A stretch of 64,000 nt of DNA from Aquarana catesbeiana (GCF_042186555.1 NC_133330.1:341693911-341757910), one strand, 5' to 3'; counted from the stretch's first letter, positions 26,101 to 37,000 are shown. A program made the numbers and translations. The notes: generated by a model from the letters alone, not told the origin.

Positions 26101-29100
26101 GGCCACTCAGGGGCCCCATAAATCCTGAGTACATACAGGCCACTCAGGGGCCCCATGGAGAGAACCTGAGTACATACAGGCCACTCAGGGGCCCCATGGA
26201 GAGAACCTGAGTACATACAGGCCACTCAGGGGCCCCATGGAGAGAACCTGAGTACATACAGGCCACTCAGGGGCCCCATGGAGAGATCCTGAGTACATAC
26301 AGGCCACTCAGGGGCCCCATGGAGAGAACCTGAGTACATACAGGCCACTCAGGGGCCCCATAAATCCTGAGTACATACAGGCCACTCAGGGGCCCCATGG
26401 AGAGATCCTGAGTACATACAGGCCACTCAGGGGCCCCATTGAGAGATCCTGAGTACATACAGGCCACTCAGGGGCCCCATGGAGAGATCCTGAGTACATA
26501 CAGGTCACTCAGGGGCCCCATGGAGAGATCCTGAGTACATACAGGCCACTCAGGGGCCCCATAAATCCTGAGTACATACAGGCCACTCAGGGGCCCCATG
26601 GAGAGATCCTGAGTACATACAGGCCACTCAGGGGCCCCATAAATCCTGAGTACATACAGGCCACTCAGGGGCCCCATTGAGAGATCCTGAGTACATACAG
26701 GCCACTCAGGGGCCCCATGGAGAGATCCTGAGTACATACAGGTCACTCAGGGGCCCCATGGAGAGATCCTGAGTACATACAGGCCACTCAGGGGCCCCAT
26801 AAATCCTGAGTACATACAGGCCACTCAGGGGCCCCATGGAGAGATCCTGAGTACATACAGGCCACTCAGGGGCCCCATAAATCCTGAGTACATACAGGCC
26901 ACTCAGGGGCCCCATGAATCCTGAGTACATACAGGCCACTCAGGGGCCCCATGGAGAGATCCTGAGTACATACAGGCCACTCAGGGGCCCCATGGAGAGA
27001 TCCTGAGTACATACAGGCCACTCAGGGGCCCCATAAATCCTGATTACATACAGGCCACTCAGGGGCCCCATGAATCCTGAGTACATACAGGCCACTCAGG
27101 GGCCCCATGGAGAGAACCTGAGTACATACAGGCCACTCAGGGGCCCCATAAATCCTGAGTACATACAGGTCATTCATGGGCCCCATGGAGAGATCCTGAG
27201 TACATGCAGGCCACTCAGGGGCCCCATAAATCCTGAGTACATACAGGCCACTCAGGGGCCCCATGGAGAGATCCTGAATACATACAGGCCACTCAGGGGC
27301 CCCACAGAGAGATCCTGAGTACATACAGGTCACTCAGAGGCCCCATAAATCCTGAGTACATACAGGCCACTCAGGGGCCCCATGGAGAGATCCTGAGTAT
27401 ATACAGGCCACTCAGGGGCCCCATAAATCCTGAGTACATACAGGTGACTCAGGGGCCCCATGGAGAAATCCTGAGTACATACAGGCCACTCAGGGGCCCC
27501 ATGGAGAGATCCTGAGTACATACAGGCCACTCAGGGGCCCCATGGAGAAATCCTGAGTACATACAGGTCACTCAGGGGCCCCATGGAGAGATCCTGAGTA
27601 CATACAGGCCACTCAGGGGCCCCATAAATCCTGAGTACATACAGGCCACTCAGGGGCCCCATGGAAAAATCCTGAGTACATACAGGCCACTCAGGGGCCC
27701 CATGGAGAGATCCTGAGTACATACAGGCCACTCAGGGGCCCCATAAATCCTGAGTACATACAGGCCACTCAGGGGCCCCATGGAGAAATCCTGAGTACAT
27801 ACAGGCCACTCAGGGGCCCCATGGAGAGATCCTGAGTACATACAGGCCACTCAGGGGCCCAATAAATCCTGAGTACATACAGGCCACTCAGGGGCCCCAT
27901 AAATCCTGAGTACATGCAGGCCACTCAGGGGCCCCATAAATCCTGAGTACATGCAGGCCACTCAGGGGCCCCATAAATCTTGAGTACATACAGGCCACTC
28001 AGGGGCCCCATGGAGAGGTCCTGAGTACAGGAATACAAGGGACTGTCATACAGACTGCTCAGGGGCCCCATAGATAAATCCTTAGTAAAGGAATACAAGG
28101 GACTGGCATACAGACCACTCAGTGGCCCCATAGACAAATCCTGAGTACAGGAATACAAGGGACTGATGTACAGATTGCACAGGGGCCCCATAGATAAATC
28201 CTGAGTACAGGAGTACAAGGAACTGACATACAGACAGCTCAGGGGCCCCCAGAGATAAATCCACAGTACAGGAATACAAGGGACAAACATACAGACTGCT
28301 CAGGGGCCCCATAGATAAATCCTGAGTACAGGAATACAAGGGACTAACATACAGACCACCCAGGGCCCCATAGATAGATCCCGAATACAGGGATACAAGG
28401 GACTAACATACAGACCACCCAGGGCCCCATAGATAAATCCTGAGTACAAGAATACATAGGACTGACATACAGACCACTCAGGGGCCCCATAGATAAATCC
28501 TGAGTACAGGAATACAAGGGACTGACATACAGACAGCCCAGGGCCCCATAGATAAATTCTGAGTACAGGAATAAAAGGGACTGACATGCAGACAGCTCAG
28601 GGGCCCCTAGAGATAAATCCTCAGTACAGGAATACGAGGGACTGACATACAGACTGCTCAGGGGCCCCATAGATAAATTCTGAGTACAGGAATAAAAGGG
28701 ACTGACATGCAGACAGCTCAGGGGCCCCTAGAGATAAATCCTCAGTACAGGAATACGAGGGACTGACATACAGACTGCTCAGGGGCCCCATAGATAAATC
28801 CTGAGTACAGGAATATGAGGGACTGACATACAGACTTTTCAGGGCCCCATAGATAAATCACTAGTACAGGAATAAAAGGTACTGGTCAGTTGCTATGGGT
28901 AACAAAGGTAGATGTAGACCACCCATTGTAGGGAACTGAGGGACACCCCTGAGGAATGAGGCCCAACGTTCCTCAGTTCTGATGGGACTGGCTGACTATA
29001 GAGGTACAGCCGCCCCCCAGCATGGAAGTCTCTGGACAGCCAGAACCGGTATATGGTGTTCCTCTGGGATCTTCTGAGAATTGGACTCATCTGATCCCAT

Positions 29101-29222
29101 ACATTTCTCTTCCTAGAGTAGAATGGTCTAGAATATTATCTGTCCACCAACCCTGAGAATACAAATAATTCCAGAGACTTTTCTTTCTACAGAGAGAGAT
29201 GACGGAGAAAATCTGCCACTGA
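10741..29222 (+). CDS. MOB3C: MOB kinase activator 3C, complete, three coding exons
   Basis: The coding exons are 10741-11158, 22372-22574 and 29193-29222. Joined they give 651 bases, a 216-residue protein plus stop, the usual MOB3C length. MOB proteins are globular adaptors that bind and regulate NDR/LATS-type kinases; the MOB3 subgroup is less well understood. The MOB zinc site is intact: Cys82 and Cys87 in exon 1, His164 and His169 in exon 2. The N-terminus MALCLTQVF and the run PFPKNFQQ match MOB3C better than MOB3A as I recall them, and the neighbour is MKNK1, as in other vertebrates (MOB3A sits beside MKNK2). Splice phases agree: exon 1 ends with one base of a Gly codon completed by exon 2, and exon 2 ends on a codon boundary. 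The first ATG is preferred because it starts the family N-terminus. Both introns are unusually rich in repeats. Confidence 0.96.
11327..11505. mobile_element. inverted pair of hammerhead-like element ends in MOB3C intron 1
   Basis: The left arm (minus strand) reads CTGACGG then GAAACGCGTTGT; the right arm (plus strand) reads CCTGAAGGGC then GAAACGCGTTGT. Outside these, the arms also resemble each other in inverse orientation (GAGTGCTG/GAGTGCCG and the following ATCC-rich part). Both hammerhead cores are decayed. A CAATAAAG lies just beyond the left core on the minus strand. Confidence 0.45.
11658..14239. mobile_element. hAT-type element inflated by an internal minisatellite
   Basis: Ends are CAGGGCCGGCCC on the left and the complement of CAGTGCCGGCCC on the right. 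The flanking 8-mers ACCAGAAC (11650-11657) and GCCAGAAC (14240-14247) differ at one base, as expected for an old hAT target duplication. Roughly 1.9 of its 2.6 kb is the CCCTGTCCATCCCACTGT array. No transposase is present. Confidence 0.75.
12095..14020. repeat. minisatellite, unit about 20 bp, with 704-bp higher-order repeat
   Basis: Units of TGTCCCCCTGTCCATCCCAC. The block from about 12362 to 13066 recurs at about 13066-13770 with an offset of 704 and no difference that I could see over several hundred bases. Long open frames in several registers are artefacts. Confidence 0.92.
14248..14735. other. MOB3C intron 1, no feature seen
   Basis: Unique-looking intron sequence between the hAT-type element and the CCAT array. 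Confidence 0.5.
14736..16735. repeat. CCAT-rich minisatellite, 2 kb
   Basis: Interleaved CCATCCATGTCTCCA and CCACCCATCCATGTC units with longer-range repetition. All three + frames stay open for over 600 codons because the unit periodicity avoids stops. This is not a gene. Confidence 0.93.
16736..18340. other. MOB3C intron 1, largely unique
   Basis: No gene or recognised repeat apart from a poly-A run near 16960, a G run near 17265 and a CAT/CATCAT microsatellite near 17822-17860. Confidence 0.5.
18344..18680. repeat. minisatellite, 45-bp unit
   Basis: About 7.5 nearly identical copies starting TGATGCTACACACTGAACAT. Confidence 0.93.
18760..20112 (+). mobile_element. LINE (L2/CR1-like) 3' end with internal minisatellite
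   Basis: Reverse-transcriptase C-terminal motifs are visible: VLGAILDSELSISHSI (18798-18845) and, in another frame, MNAAARLIHQLF (18986 on) and KSLHWPPFS. After the array, FKILTTPMLASRN and the 3' tail GTTGGCGCTATATAAATC with an AAT repeat follow. Frameshifts show it is dead. The 47-bp array (19035-19745) derives from the segment encoding SLHWPPFS. Confidence 0.8.
19035..19745. repeat. minisatellite, 47-bp unit, inside the LINE
   Basis: About fifteen copies of a unit containing CCAATCCCTCCACTGGCCTC. Confidence 0.92.
20561..20922. mobile_element. MITE with TIR GCTCCTTCACACGG
   Basis: Left end GCTCCTTCACACGGAC, right end CCGTGTGAAAGAG. It interrupts the Tc1 sequence GCAGGGTTAGGTTAT. Flanking 8-mers GGGTTAGG and GGAGTAGG match at six positions. 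Terminal boundaries are approximate. Confidence 0.65.
21498..21899. mobile_element. TTA-target MITE, family A, nested in Tc1
   Basis: Ends TGCCGTGTACACACG and CGTGTGTACATGGCA, with TTA at 21495-21497 and 21900-21902. The interior shares GACGCTAGGGCAGCTATTGG with the copy at 913-1275. Confidence 0.88.
22372..22574 (+). CDS. MOB3C: MOB3C coding exon 2
   Basis: It encodes residues 140-207, from GVPFPKN to RELEPL, with the second zinc pair (His164, His169). The acceptor TTCACAG|GG lies only 49 bases after the recognisable end of a Tc1 element. The donor is CTG|GTAAGT. Confidence 0.96.
22735..24195. repeat. minisatellite, 33-bp unit, MOB3C intron 2
   Basis: About 44 copies of TTTATACATGGAGATCATAT plus a C run and TTATGTA. 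C-run length varies from 5 to 12. Confidence 0.94.
24196..24560. other. MOB3C intron 2, non-repetitive segment
   Basis: The only sizeable non-tandem stretch in this intron apart from the sequence just before exon 3. No feature recognised. Confidence 0.5.
24568..28020. repeat. minisatellite, 41-bp unit with 37-bp variant, 3.45 kb
   Basis: About 85 copies of GGCCACTCAGGGGCCCCATG plus GAGAGAACCTGAGTACATAC. The short form replaces GGAGAGAA with AAA. Mixed long and short units form a higher-order period of 439 bp around 25100-26200. Confidence 0.95.
28020..28875. repeat. minisatellite, about 60-bp unit, diverged from the 41-bp array
   Basis: Units contain CTCAGGGGCCCCATAGATAA and ACAGGAATACAAGGGACTGA. 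The shared CTCAGGGGCCCCAT core and contiguous position show common origin with the neighbouring 41-bp array. Confidence 0.9.
29193..29222 (+). CDS. MOB3C: MOB3C coding exon 3 (terminal, nine codons plus stop)
   Basis: The exon is AGAGAGATGACG onward and encodes REMTEKICH then TGA, the typical MOB3 C-terminus. The acceptor is TTTCTTTCTACAG. It is easily missed because it is only 30 bases long and 6.6 kb from exon 2. Confidence 0.93.
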   Translation, partial: REMTEKICH

Positions 29223-29264
29223 TGCCACCTCCAGGATGACCATTTTGCATCATGGATTATTCCA

Positions 29265-29830
29265 GGAAGGTTGAGCCTTCAATGTGGACTTCTTACAGTC
29301 TGGCTGATGACACCAGCGTCCTGATGGCTCCATATCCTGGAAGGTTGGTCCACCAATATGGGCTCTATACAGACTGACTGATGACACTAGCATCTGATGG
29401 CCCCATATCCTGGAAGGTTGGCCCTCCACTATGGGCTCTATACAGACTGACCGGTGACACCGATGTCTGATGGATTGCTATTCTGGAAGGCCGGGTCTCC
29501 AATGTGGACTTCATACTGCCCGGCTGATGACTCTATATCCTGGTTGGGCCTCCAATGTGAACTCTATACAGCCTGGCTGTTGACACCAGCGTCTGATGGC
29601 TCTCTGTTCCAGAAGGTTGGGCCTCCAATATGGACTCTATATGGCCTGGATGATGACACCAGAGTGTGATGGCTCCCAATTCGAGAAGGTTGGGCCTCCA
29701 ATGTGGACTCTATATGGCCTGGCTGATGACCCCAGCGTCTGATGGCTCCCAATTCCAGAAGGTTGGGCCTCCAATGTGGACTCCATGCTGCCTGGCTGGT
29801 ACCACCAGCATCTGACGGCTCTATAAAGGA
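29265..29830. repeat. degenerate minisatellite, about 60-bp unit, in the MOB3C 3'UTR region
   Basis: Repeated TTGGGCCTCCAATGTGGACT and CTGATGACACCAGCGTCTGA. It starts about 40 bases after the MOB3C stop, so it is probably transcribed. I could not place a convincing poly(A) signal. Confidence 0.8.
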
Positions 29831-30123
29831 TCCTATCTATTAGTTCTCTTGTCACAAAAAGAAAAGGAAGACTACTGAGAGAAGACTGGCAATGAAAGGG
29901 TTATTCATTGATTATCAGACAGAATGTAGGACTGAAGGGAAGATTGTGTTTTTATATTAAATAATATTATATATACACGCCTCAAAGTAGTACTCCACTC
30001 AAATGGTATATTCACAGATTGGAGTGTCCTCCCGACATACCAACACTCCACCAAGTCCTGGACACGGGGAGATGTGTCCCCCATCTCATGTGCCAGCCTC
30101 CTATTATATATACGGAATGAATG

Positions 30124-30583
30124 TACACCGATCAGCCATAGCGTTTTGTTGAAAGCAGAAATAATGTCTGTCACAGTTTGTTGTGTATGGGGTGTGTAGC
30201 CACAGAATGGTCATGCTGACCCATGTTCACAGCCAAATGTGTCTACAATGGGCATGTGAGCATCAGAACTGGACCACAGAGCAATGGAAGAAGGTGGCCT
30301 GGTCTGATGAATCACGTTTTCTGTTGCATCATGTGGGTGGCCGGGTGGGTGTGGGTGGGTCACTTACCTGGGGAAGAGATGGCACCAGGATGCAGTATGG
30401 GAAAAAGCCGGCAAAGGCAGTATGAGGCTTTGGTCAATGTTCTGCTGGGACACCTCGGTCCTGCCATTCATGTGGACAGCACTTTGGAGTCCATGCCCGG
30501 ACGTGTCTGGGCTGTTTTGGCCACAAAAGTGGGACCTACCCAATATTAGGTAGGTGGTCATAAGGTTATGGCTGATGAGTGTG
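30124..30583 (+). mobile_element. internally deleted Tc1-like element (family 2)
   Basis: Ends are TACACCGATCAGCCATAGCG and the complement of CACACTCATCAGCCATAACC. The transposase fragment EHQNWTTEQWKKVAWSDESR carries the first catalytic Asp, but the second half of the gene is missing. Confidence 0.8.
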
Positions 30584-30694
30584 CATATCTGAATGGGAGG
30601 CTCGGGGGACTTGAACTCTATATAACTATATAAGATCAGGAGGTTCGGAATCCTTCAGTACAGAAACCTGAAGCCAGAATCAGAATAGCGAGAG

Positions 30695-31180
30695 ACACAA
30701 CCCTGAAGGGTACACCATCCATACTACCCTTCATATACCGGGAACACAACCCCAAGGGGTACACCGCCCATACTACTCCTCCTCACATACCAGGAACACA
30801 ACCCCGAGGGGTACACCACCCGTACTACCCTCACATACAGGGAACACAACCCCGAGGGGTACACCGCCCGTACTACCCCTCACATACCGGGAACACAACA
30901 TCGAGGGGTAAAACGCCCGTACTACCCCCATATACCGGGAACACAACCCCAAGGGGTACACTGTCCATACTACCCTTCACATACTGGGAACACAACCCCA
31001 AGGGGTACAACGCCCGTACTACCCCCATATACCGGTGACACAACCTAGAGGGCTACACCACCTGTACTACCCCCATATACTGAGAACACAACCCTGAGGG
31101 GTACACCACCTGTACAACCCCCATATACCGGGGACACAACCGTGAGGGGTACACCGCCCGTACTACCCTCATATCTCTTT
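30695..31180. repeat. minisatellite, about 50-bp unit
   Basis: Repeats of CCGGGAACACAACCCCGAGG and GGTACACCGCCCGTACTACC, with moderate divergence. Confidence 0.88.
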
Positions 31181-31375
31181 ACCCCCCCACCCAAATATCA
31201 GAACCCCCGTCCAAATCTTATTACCCCTCAAATATCATCACCCCTGCCCGAATCTCACTACCCCCCACCCCCCCCAATATCAGAATCCCCTGTCCGAATC
31301 TGACTACCCCCCAAATATGAGCACCCCTACCCAAATCTCACTACCCTCCCCAATATCAACCCCCCCTGCTCTCAC
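31180..31375. repeat. short C-rich minisatellite, about 33-bp unit
   Basis: Repeats of CCCCAAATATCAGAACCCC and CCAAATCTCACTACC. Confidence 0.75.
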
Positions 31376-32060
31376 TGTCCCCCAGCCTAATCCCCTGCTA
31401 CACAGGATTGATCCAGTGGAGTGGGGAGATGGTAACACTGGCAGAAGGGGGGGGGGGGGATCCCCAGACTCCACCCAGAACTGATATCACATGGCTGTAC
31501 TGTCTGATCTCACATGGGAGATTGTAGAGGTGTGTCTAATGCCCGGAGCGACTGCAGGAGGATTCCCCTCCAGGTGATTGGCTGCCTTCCAGCTCCTCGG
31601 TCAGAAGATAGGCCTCCACACAAGAATGCGCTGCGCTCGGATTTTCTAGCTGCCAGAGCAGAGATGGTGAAGAAGATATTTACAGTCGCAGCAGCTGGGG
31701 GAGGGGAGGGGAGGGGGGGGCAGAAATACACACAGAGGAGTGAGACTCTGCCTCGATATCCTGCGATATCTGATCTCCGGCACATCATGGAAGATCTTCT
31801 TATCAATTCTCAACTAATATTAGGGGGGGGGGGTAAAATATCGACCCCCAAGGCATCGTCCCGCATTGTAACAAAGTATACAATGTAACTCATAATTGGG
31901 GCTTTAAATAAGCCTCTGGGAGTCAAAGCAACAAAACTTTATTCATTAAAAGACAATCTTTATTACAAATATTAGCATTGAAAAATAAAACAGAGTTGAG
32001 TAGATTTTGAGGGAACTGTGTGAATAAAATGGGCCAATCCCATCGCTGTGACATGTGCTT
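31376..32060. other. intergenic, no gene seen
   Basis: Unique-looking sequence with G runs near 31450 and 31825. AATAAAG-type signals on the minus strand at about 31940 and 31960 belong to the hammerhead-like element to the right. Confidence 0.45.
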
Positions 32061-32063
32061 AGG

Positions 32064-32108
32064 TAGGTCTACGCGTTTCGCAGGATCCCCCGCTTCATCA
32101 GGACCAGC
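32064..32108 (-). ncRNA. hammerhead-ribozyme-like motif, locus 2 (best preserved)
   Basis: Minus strand: CTGATGA (32095-32101 on +), one extra A, stem II GCGGG/CCTGC with a four-base loop (32080-32093), GAAAC (32075-32079), a minimal two-pair stem III closing GC, cleavage triplet GTA, then GACC pairing with GGTC just before the core as stem I. All core bases except the extra A match the consensus. Two AATAAAG signals lie about 115-140 bases downstream on the minus strand. Confidence 0.6.
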
Positions 32109-32564
32109 TATTATTGTTGGGTACATAAAGTTGTAGACGGTACGATGAGGTAGACTATGGAGAGAGCAAAGGAAACGTTCCATACAAATCAGTCACAAAA
32201 GGAGGAAAATCTTATACAAAAAACACAAAATCTCACCTTATATGTGAAAAATATCAGTGAGTATATAAAAAAAACATATCAAATAAACAGAACTTCCCCC
32301 TGTATGGGGCATAAAGGGCAACAGACTGACAGACAGCAGGGGGGGGGGGGGGGCGGGGGTGTCTCTGGATGTGCTGGCCGGCCCATGGGACAAATTCCTG
32401 GATCCACACGACCCCCCGACTAATCCTATGATCGAGAAATATGAGAAAGTAAAAGCTATAAGACTAAAAGATACAGCTAGGAATAGAGCATAGGAATAGG
32501 AGTCCCTCCTCCCCCGTAGGGTGATGTGGCCCGGTGGAGGTGAGGGCTGTGTAGTCGTAATCAC

Positions 32565-34690
32565 CCCAACAATACCCGGACTTTGCCCCCCTGATCCCAA
32601 CAACACCCGGACTCTGCCCCCTGATCCCAACAACACCCGGACTCTGCCCCCTGATCCCAACAACACCCGGACTCTGCCCCCTGATCCCGACAACAGCCAG
32701 ACTCTGCGCTCTTTACCCTAAGACATGGACTGTACACCCCTCACCCCAGCAACACCCAGACTCTGCCCCCTGATCCCGACAACACCCAGCCTCTGCCCCC
32801 TGATCCCAACAACACCCGGACTCTGCCCCCTGATCCCGACAACACCCGGACTCTGCCCCCTGATCCCGACAACACCCAGACTCTGCGCTCTTTACCCCAA
32901 GACATGGACTGTACACACCTCACCCCGACAACACCCGGACCCTGTGCCCTTCACCCTGACAACACCTGGACCCTGCGCCCTTCACCCTGACAACACCCGG
33001 ACCCTGCACCCTTCACCCTGACAACACCCAGACTGTACTCCCCTCACCCCAACAACACCCGGACTCTGCACCCTTCACCCTGACAACACCCAGACTGTAC
33101 ACCCCTCACCCTGACAACACCCAGACTCTGCCCCCTCACCCCAACAACACCCGGACTCTGCCCCCTGATCCCGACAACACCCAGACTCTGCGCTCTTCAC
33201 CCCAAGACATGGACTGTACACACCTCACCCCGACAACACCCGGACCCTGTGCCCTTCACCCTGACAACACCTGGACCCTGCGCCCTTCACCCTGACAACA
33301 CCCGGACCCTGCACCCTTCACCCTGACAACACCCAGACTGTACTCCCCTCACCCCAACAACACCCGGACTCTGCACCCTTCACCCTGACAACACCCAGAC
33401 TGTACACCCCTCACCCTGACAACACCCAGACTCTGCCCCCTCACCCCAGCAACACCCGGACTCTGCCCCCTGATTCCGACAACACCCAGACTCTGCGCTC
33501 TTCACCCCAAGACATGGATTGTATACACCTCACACCAACAACACCCGGACTCTGTGCCCTTCACCCTGACAACATCCGGACTGTACACCCCGACAATACC
33601 CAGACTCTGCACCCTTCCCCCCGGACAACACCCAGACTGTACACTCCTCACCCCGACAACACCCAGACTCTGCGCCCTTCACCCTGACAACACATGGACT
33701 GTACACACCTCACCCTGACAACACCCGGACCCTGCGCCCTTCACCCTGACAACACCCGGACCCTGAGCCCTTCACCCCGACAACACCCAGACTCTACGCC
33801 CTTCACCCTGACAACACCTGGACTGTACACCCCTCACCCCAACACCCAGACTCTGCACCCTTCACCCTGACTGTACACCCCTCACCCCGACAACACCCAG
33901 ACTCTACGCCCTTCACTCTGACAACACCCGGACTGTACACCCCCACCCCGACAACACCCAGACTCTGTGCCCTTCACCCTGACAACATCTGGGCTGTACA
34001 CCCCTCACCCCGACAACACCCAGACTCTGCGCCCTTCCCCCCGGACAACACCCAGACTGTACACACCTCACCCCGACAACACCCAGACTCTGCGCCCTTC
34101 CCCCTGGACAACACCCAGACTGTACACCCTTCACCCCGACAACACCCAGACACTGCGCCCTTCACCCTGACAACAACCGGACTGTACACCCTTCACCCCG
34201 ACAACACACAGACTCTGTGCCCTTCACCCTGACAACACCTGGACTGTACACCCTTCACCCCGACAACACCAAGACTCTGCACCCGTCACCCTGACTGTAC
34301 ACCCCTCACCCCGACAACACCCAGACACTACGCCCTTCACCCTGACAACACCCAGACTGTACACCCCTCACCCAGACTCTGGGCCCTTCACCCTGACAAC
34401 ACCCGGACTGTACACCCTTCACCCCGACAACACCCAGACTCTGCGCCCTTCACTCTGACAACACCCGGACTGTACACCCTTCACCCTGACAACACCCAGA
34501 CTCTGTGCCCTTCACCCTTACAACACCTGGACTGTACACCCTTCACCCCGACAACACCAAGACTCTGCGCCCTTCACCCTGACTGTACACCCCTCACCCC
34601 AACACCCAGACTCTGTGCCCTTCACCCTGACAACAGCCGGACTGTACACCCTTCACCCCGACATCACCCGGACTCTGCGCCTTTCATGCA
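32565..34690. repeat. minisatellite, about 31-bp unit, 2.1 kb
   Basis: Units of ACAACACCCAGACTCTGCGC plus CCTTCACCCTG. A 305-bp block starting near 32900 repeats near 33205. Confidence 0.94.
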
Positions 34691-34780
34691 AAATGTACGC
34701 CCTGATACATAGCTCTAAACTGTCCCTGATTTGGAGCAATGTCCCTCTGTCCCTCTTTGCCCCTCATTTGTCCCTCATTT

Positions 34781-36465
34781 TGAGGTATAGGGGGGGAGGT
34801 GCTGCGCTAACCAGAAGAAAGCTGTAAATCTCTGTCTGTGGTCGATTAATAAAATGACATAAAATCGCATAATAAATCGCATAAATAAGTGTTGACTCTA
34901 AAAACATTCAAGTCTTAATAATCAGCATCCTGTGTATGTGAAAAAAGTGCATAAAAAAATCCTTTTCAGTTGGTATATACTAAATGACAAAAAAAATTTG
35001 CATGTAAAATCGCATAAATAAGTGTTGACACTAAAAACATATAAATCTAGATAATCATGTGTAGGTGCACAAAGGGACATAAACGCTACTTCATGTGAAT
35101 AATTCTAAATAAAAATACATAGAATAAATCACTAATAACCATTAAAAACATATCCTTATAAATGGTGCAAAACGTACAAAGTGCCAGTGCTTAAAGGTGA
35201 TCTAGATATCGCAAATAAAACACATCAATCCAACGCAATATGGATAATAAATAATATAAATAAATGTCTCAATAATAGTGATATAAAATATATTGTGCTG
35301 GCCTGCGAAACAAATGACCAATGACATGCCAGTAAGTGCAGCAAACTTAAAGTGCCAGTGTAAAAGTCATTGAAGGTGCAAAAGCAAGTTCTGGTGTATT
35401 CAACAAAACAACAGTGGGGTGTCTGGGATGCAATTCACTCAGTGTCCTCTTCGTGCATAAAACACTAATGTAAGCAGTGGCCCCTTACCTAGCGGTGCTA
35501 GGTCAACCGCATGAATTGTAGCTAAAACGCCAGGTCCTGAGCCTCCATCGCGTCCCTATATCCACGCTTGCCGGTGTTGGGTTATCCTAATGGCAGCTGA
35601 TTACAAGTGGCTATGGTCCTATCAGGGGTCCTGGACCAGCGCGGATCCTAACTCAGCCTCCATATCTCAGGTATGTATGTACAGGAATATGCAGGACAAA
35701 GGTACTTGATAGTGAAGTATGTATTAACCAGGTAATGCTTTATTAAAAATCTTTAAGTAGATGTACTCACATAAAAACAATGCAGAGCAAACCTCTCTCC
35801 TACGAGCAGCGAACTCGTTCTGTGTCTAGCAATGTGAAACAGCCTATTCCGTCCCTACGCGTGTCATCACCGATCACGTGACTTCTTCAGGGGAAGTTTG
35901 CTGCACTTACTGGCATGTCATTGGTCATTTGTTTCGCAGGCCAGCACAATATATTTTATATCACTATTATTGGGACATTTATTTATATTATTTATTATCC
36001 ATATTGCGTTGGATTGATGTGTTTTATTTGCGATATCTAGATCATCTGTAAGCACTGGCACTTTGTACGTTTTGCACCATTTATAAGGATATGTTTTTGA
36101 TGGTTATTTCTGATTTATTCTATGTATTTTTATTTAGAATTATTCACATGAATGAAGTAGTGTTTATGTCCCTTTGTGCCCCTACACATGATTATCTAGA
36201 TTTATATGTTTTTAGTGTCAACACTTATTTATGCGATTTTACATGCGATTTTTTTTGTCATTTAGTATATACCAACTGAAAAGGATTTTTTTATGCACTT
36301 TTTTTCACATACACATGATGCTGATTATTAAGACTTGAATGTTTTTAGAGTCAACACTTATTTATGCGATTTATTATGCGATTTTATGTCATTTTATTAA
36401 TCGACCACAGACAGAGATTTACAGCTTTCTTCTGGTTAGCGCAGCACCACCCCCCCTATACCTCA
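34781..36465. repeat. large inverted repeat, arms about 570 bp, loop about 545 bp
   Basis: The left arm (34781-35348) starts TGAGGTATAGGGGGG and ends CAGTAAGTGCAGCAAACTT. The right arm (35894-36465) is its reverse complement with a few substitutions and a few indels. The arms are AT-rich and contain an internal duplication (ATAAATAAGTGTTGAC). A hammerhead-like motif sits at the inner edge of the right arm. Confidence 0.92.
35851..35894 (-). ncRNA. hammerhead-ribozyme-like motif, locus 3
   Basis: Minus strand: CTGAAGA (35884-35890), extra A, a 5-bp stem II with a 7-base loop (35866-35882), GACAC where GAAAC is expected (35861-35865), GCGTA, then GGGA able to pair with TCCC before the core. 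The A-to-C change in the core should abolish cleavage. AATAAAG follows about 118 bases downstream on the minus strand. Confidence 0.45.
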
Positions 36466-37000
36466 GTTTGATTTTGGGCCTATGTCTGACCCTTGCTTCG
36501 GTGCATGCAGCTGTCCAGTCGCATACGTGTGTTTTCACTATTTTTCTGAGATCTTGTTTTCTTTTCTTTTTCCAATTGGGTAGCGCAGGAATATTCTTAT
36601 TACATGTCCCTCATTTTGGTCTGATTTATATAATTGTATATCAAATGCACTTTTTATCTTTCAGAAAGTGTCTCCCAGAGCTAAACCTTTCATCTGAATT
36701 CTAAATTGCTACATTTGTACATTTCCAAAAGCCAATATAAAGGAATATTAGAGGTAAAAAAAAAAAAACCTCTTGTGGGCTTAACTAATAATTTGTAGAA
36801 ACGTCCTTTAAGGGTGTGGCAGGGGGCGTGTCCTATGTCTACATACGTTTAATAATAAAGTAAGGGGGTGTGGCCCCCCTCATGGAGTGCTCTCCTCTCC
36901 AGAGATGTAGGGGGATGAGAAGTATTTAGTTATCGGAGGAGAATAAACCTTCATAATGAAGACATGATTTCCGGGGCGGGTCTTCTCCATTCCACCATTT
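36466..37000. other. intergenic, no feature seen
   Basis: AT-rich sequence between the palindrome and the MKNK1 promoter region, with a short A run near 36757. Confidence 0.5.

Noticed and set aside
24568..28020. CRISPR-like regular repeats
   Set aside because: Units are contiguous without unique spacers, and the host is a vertebrate intron.
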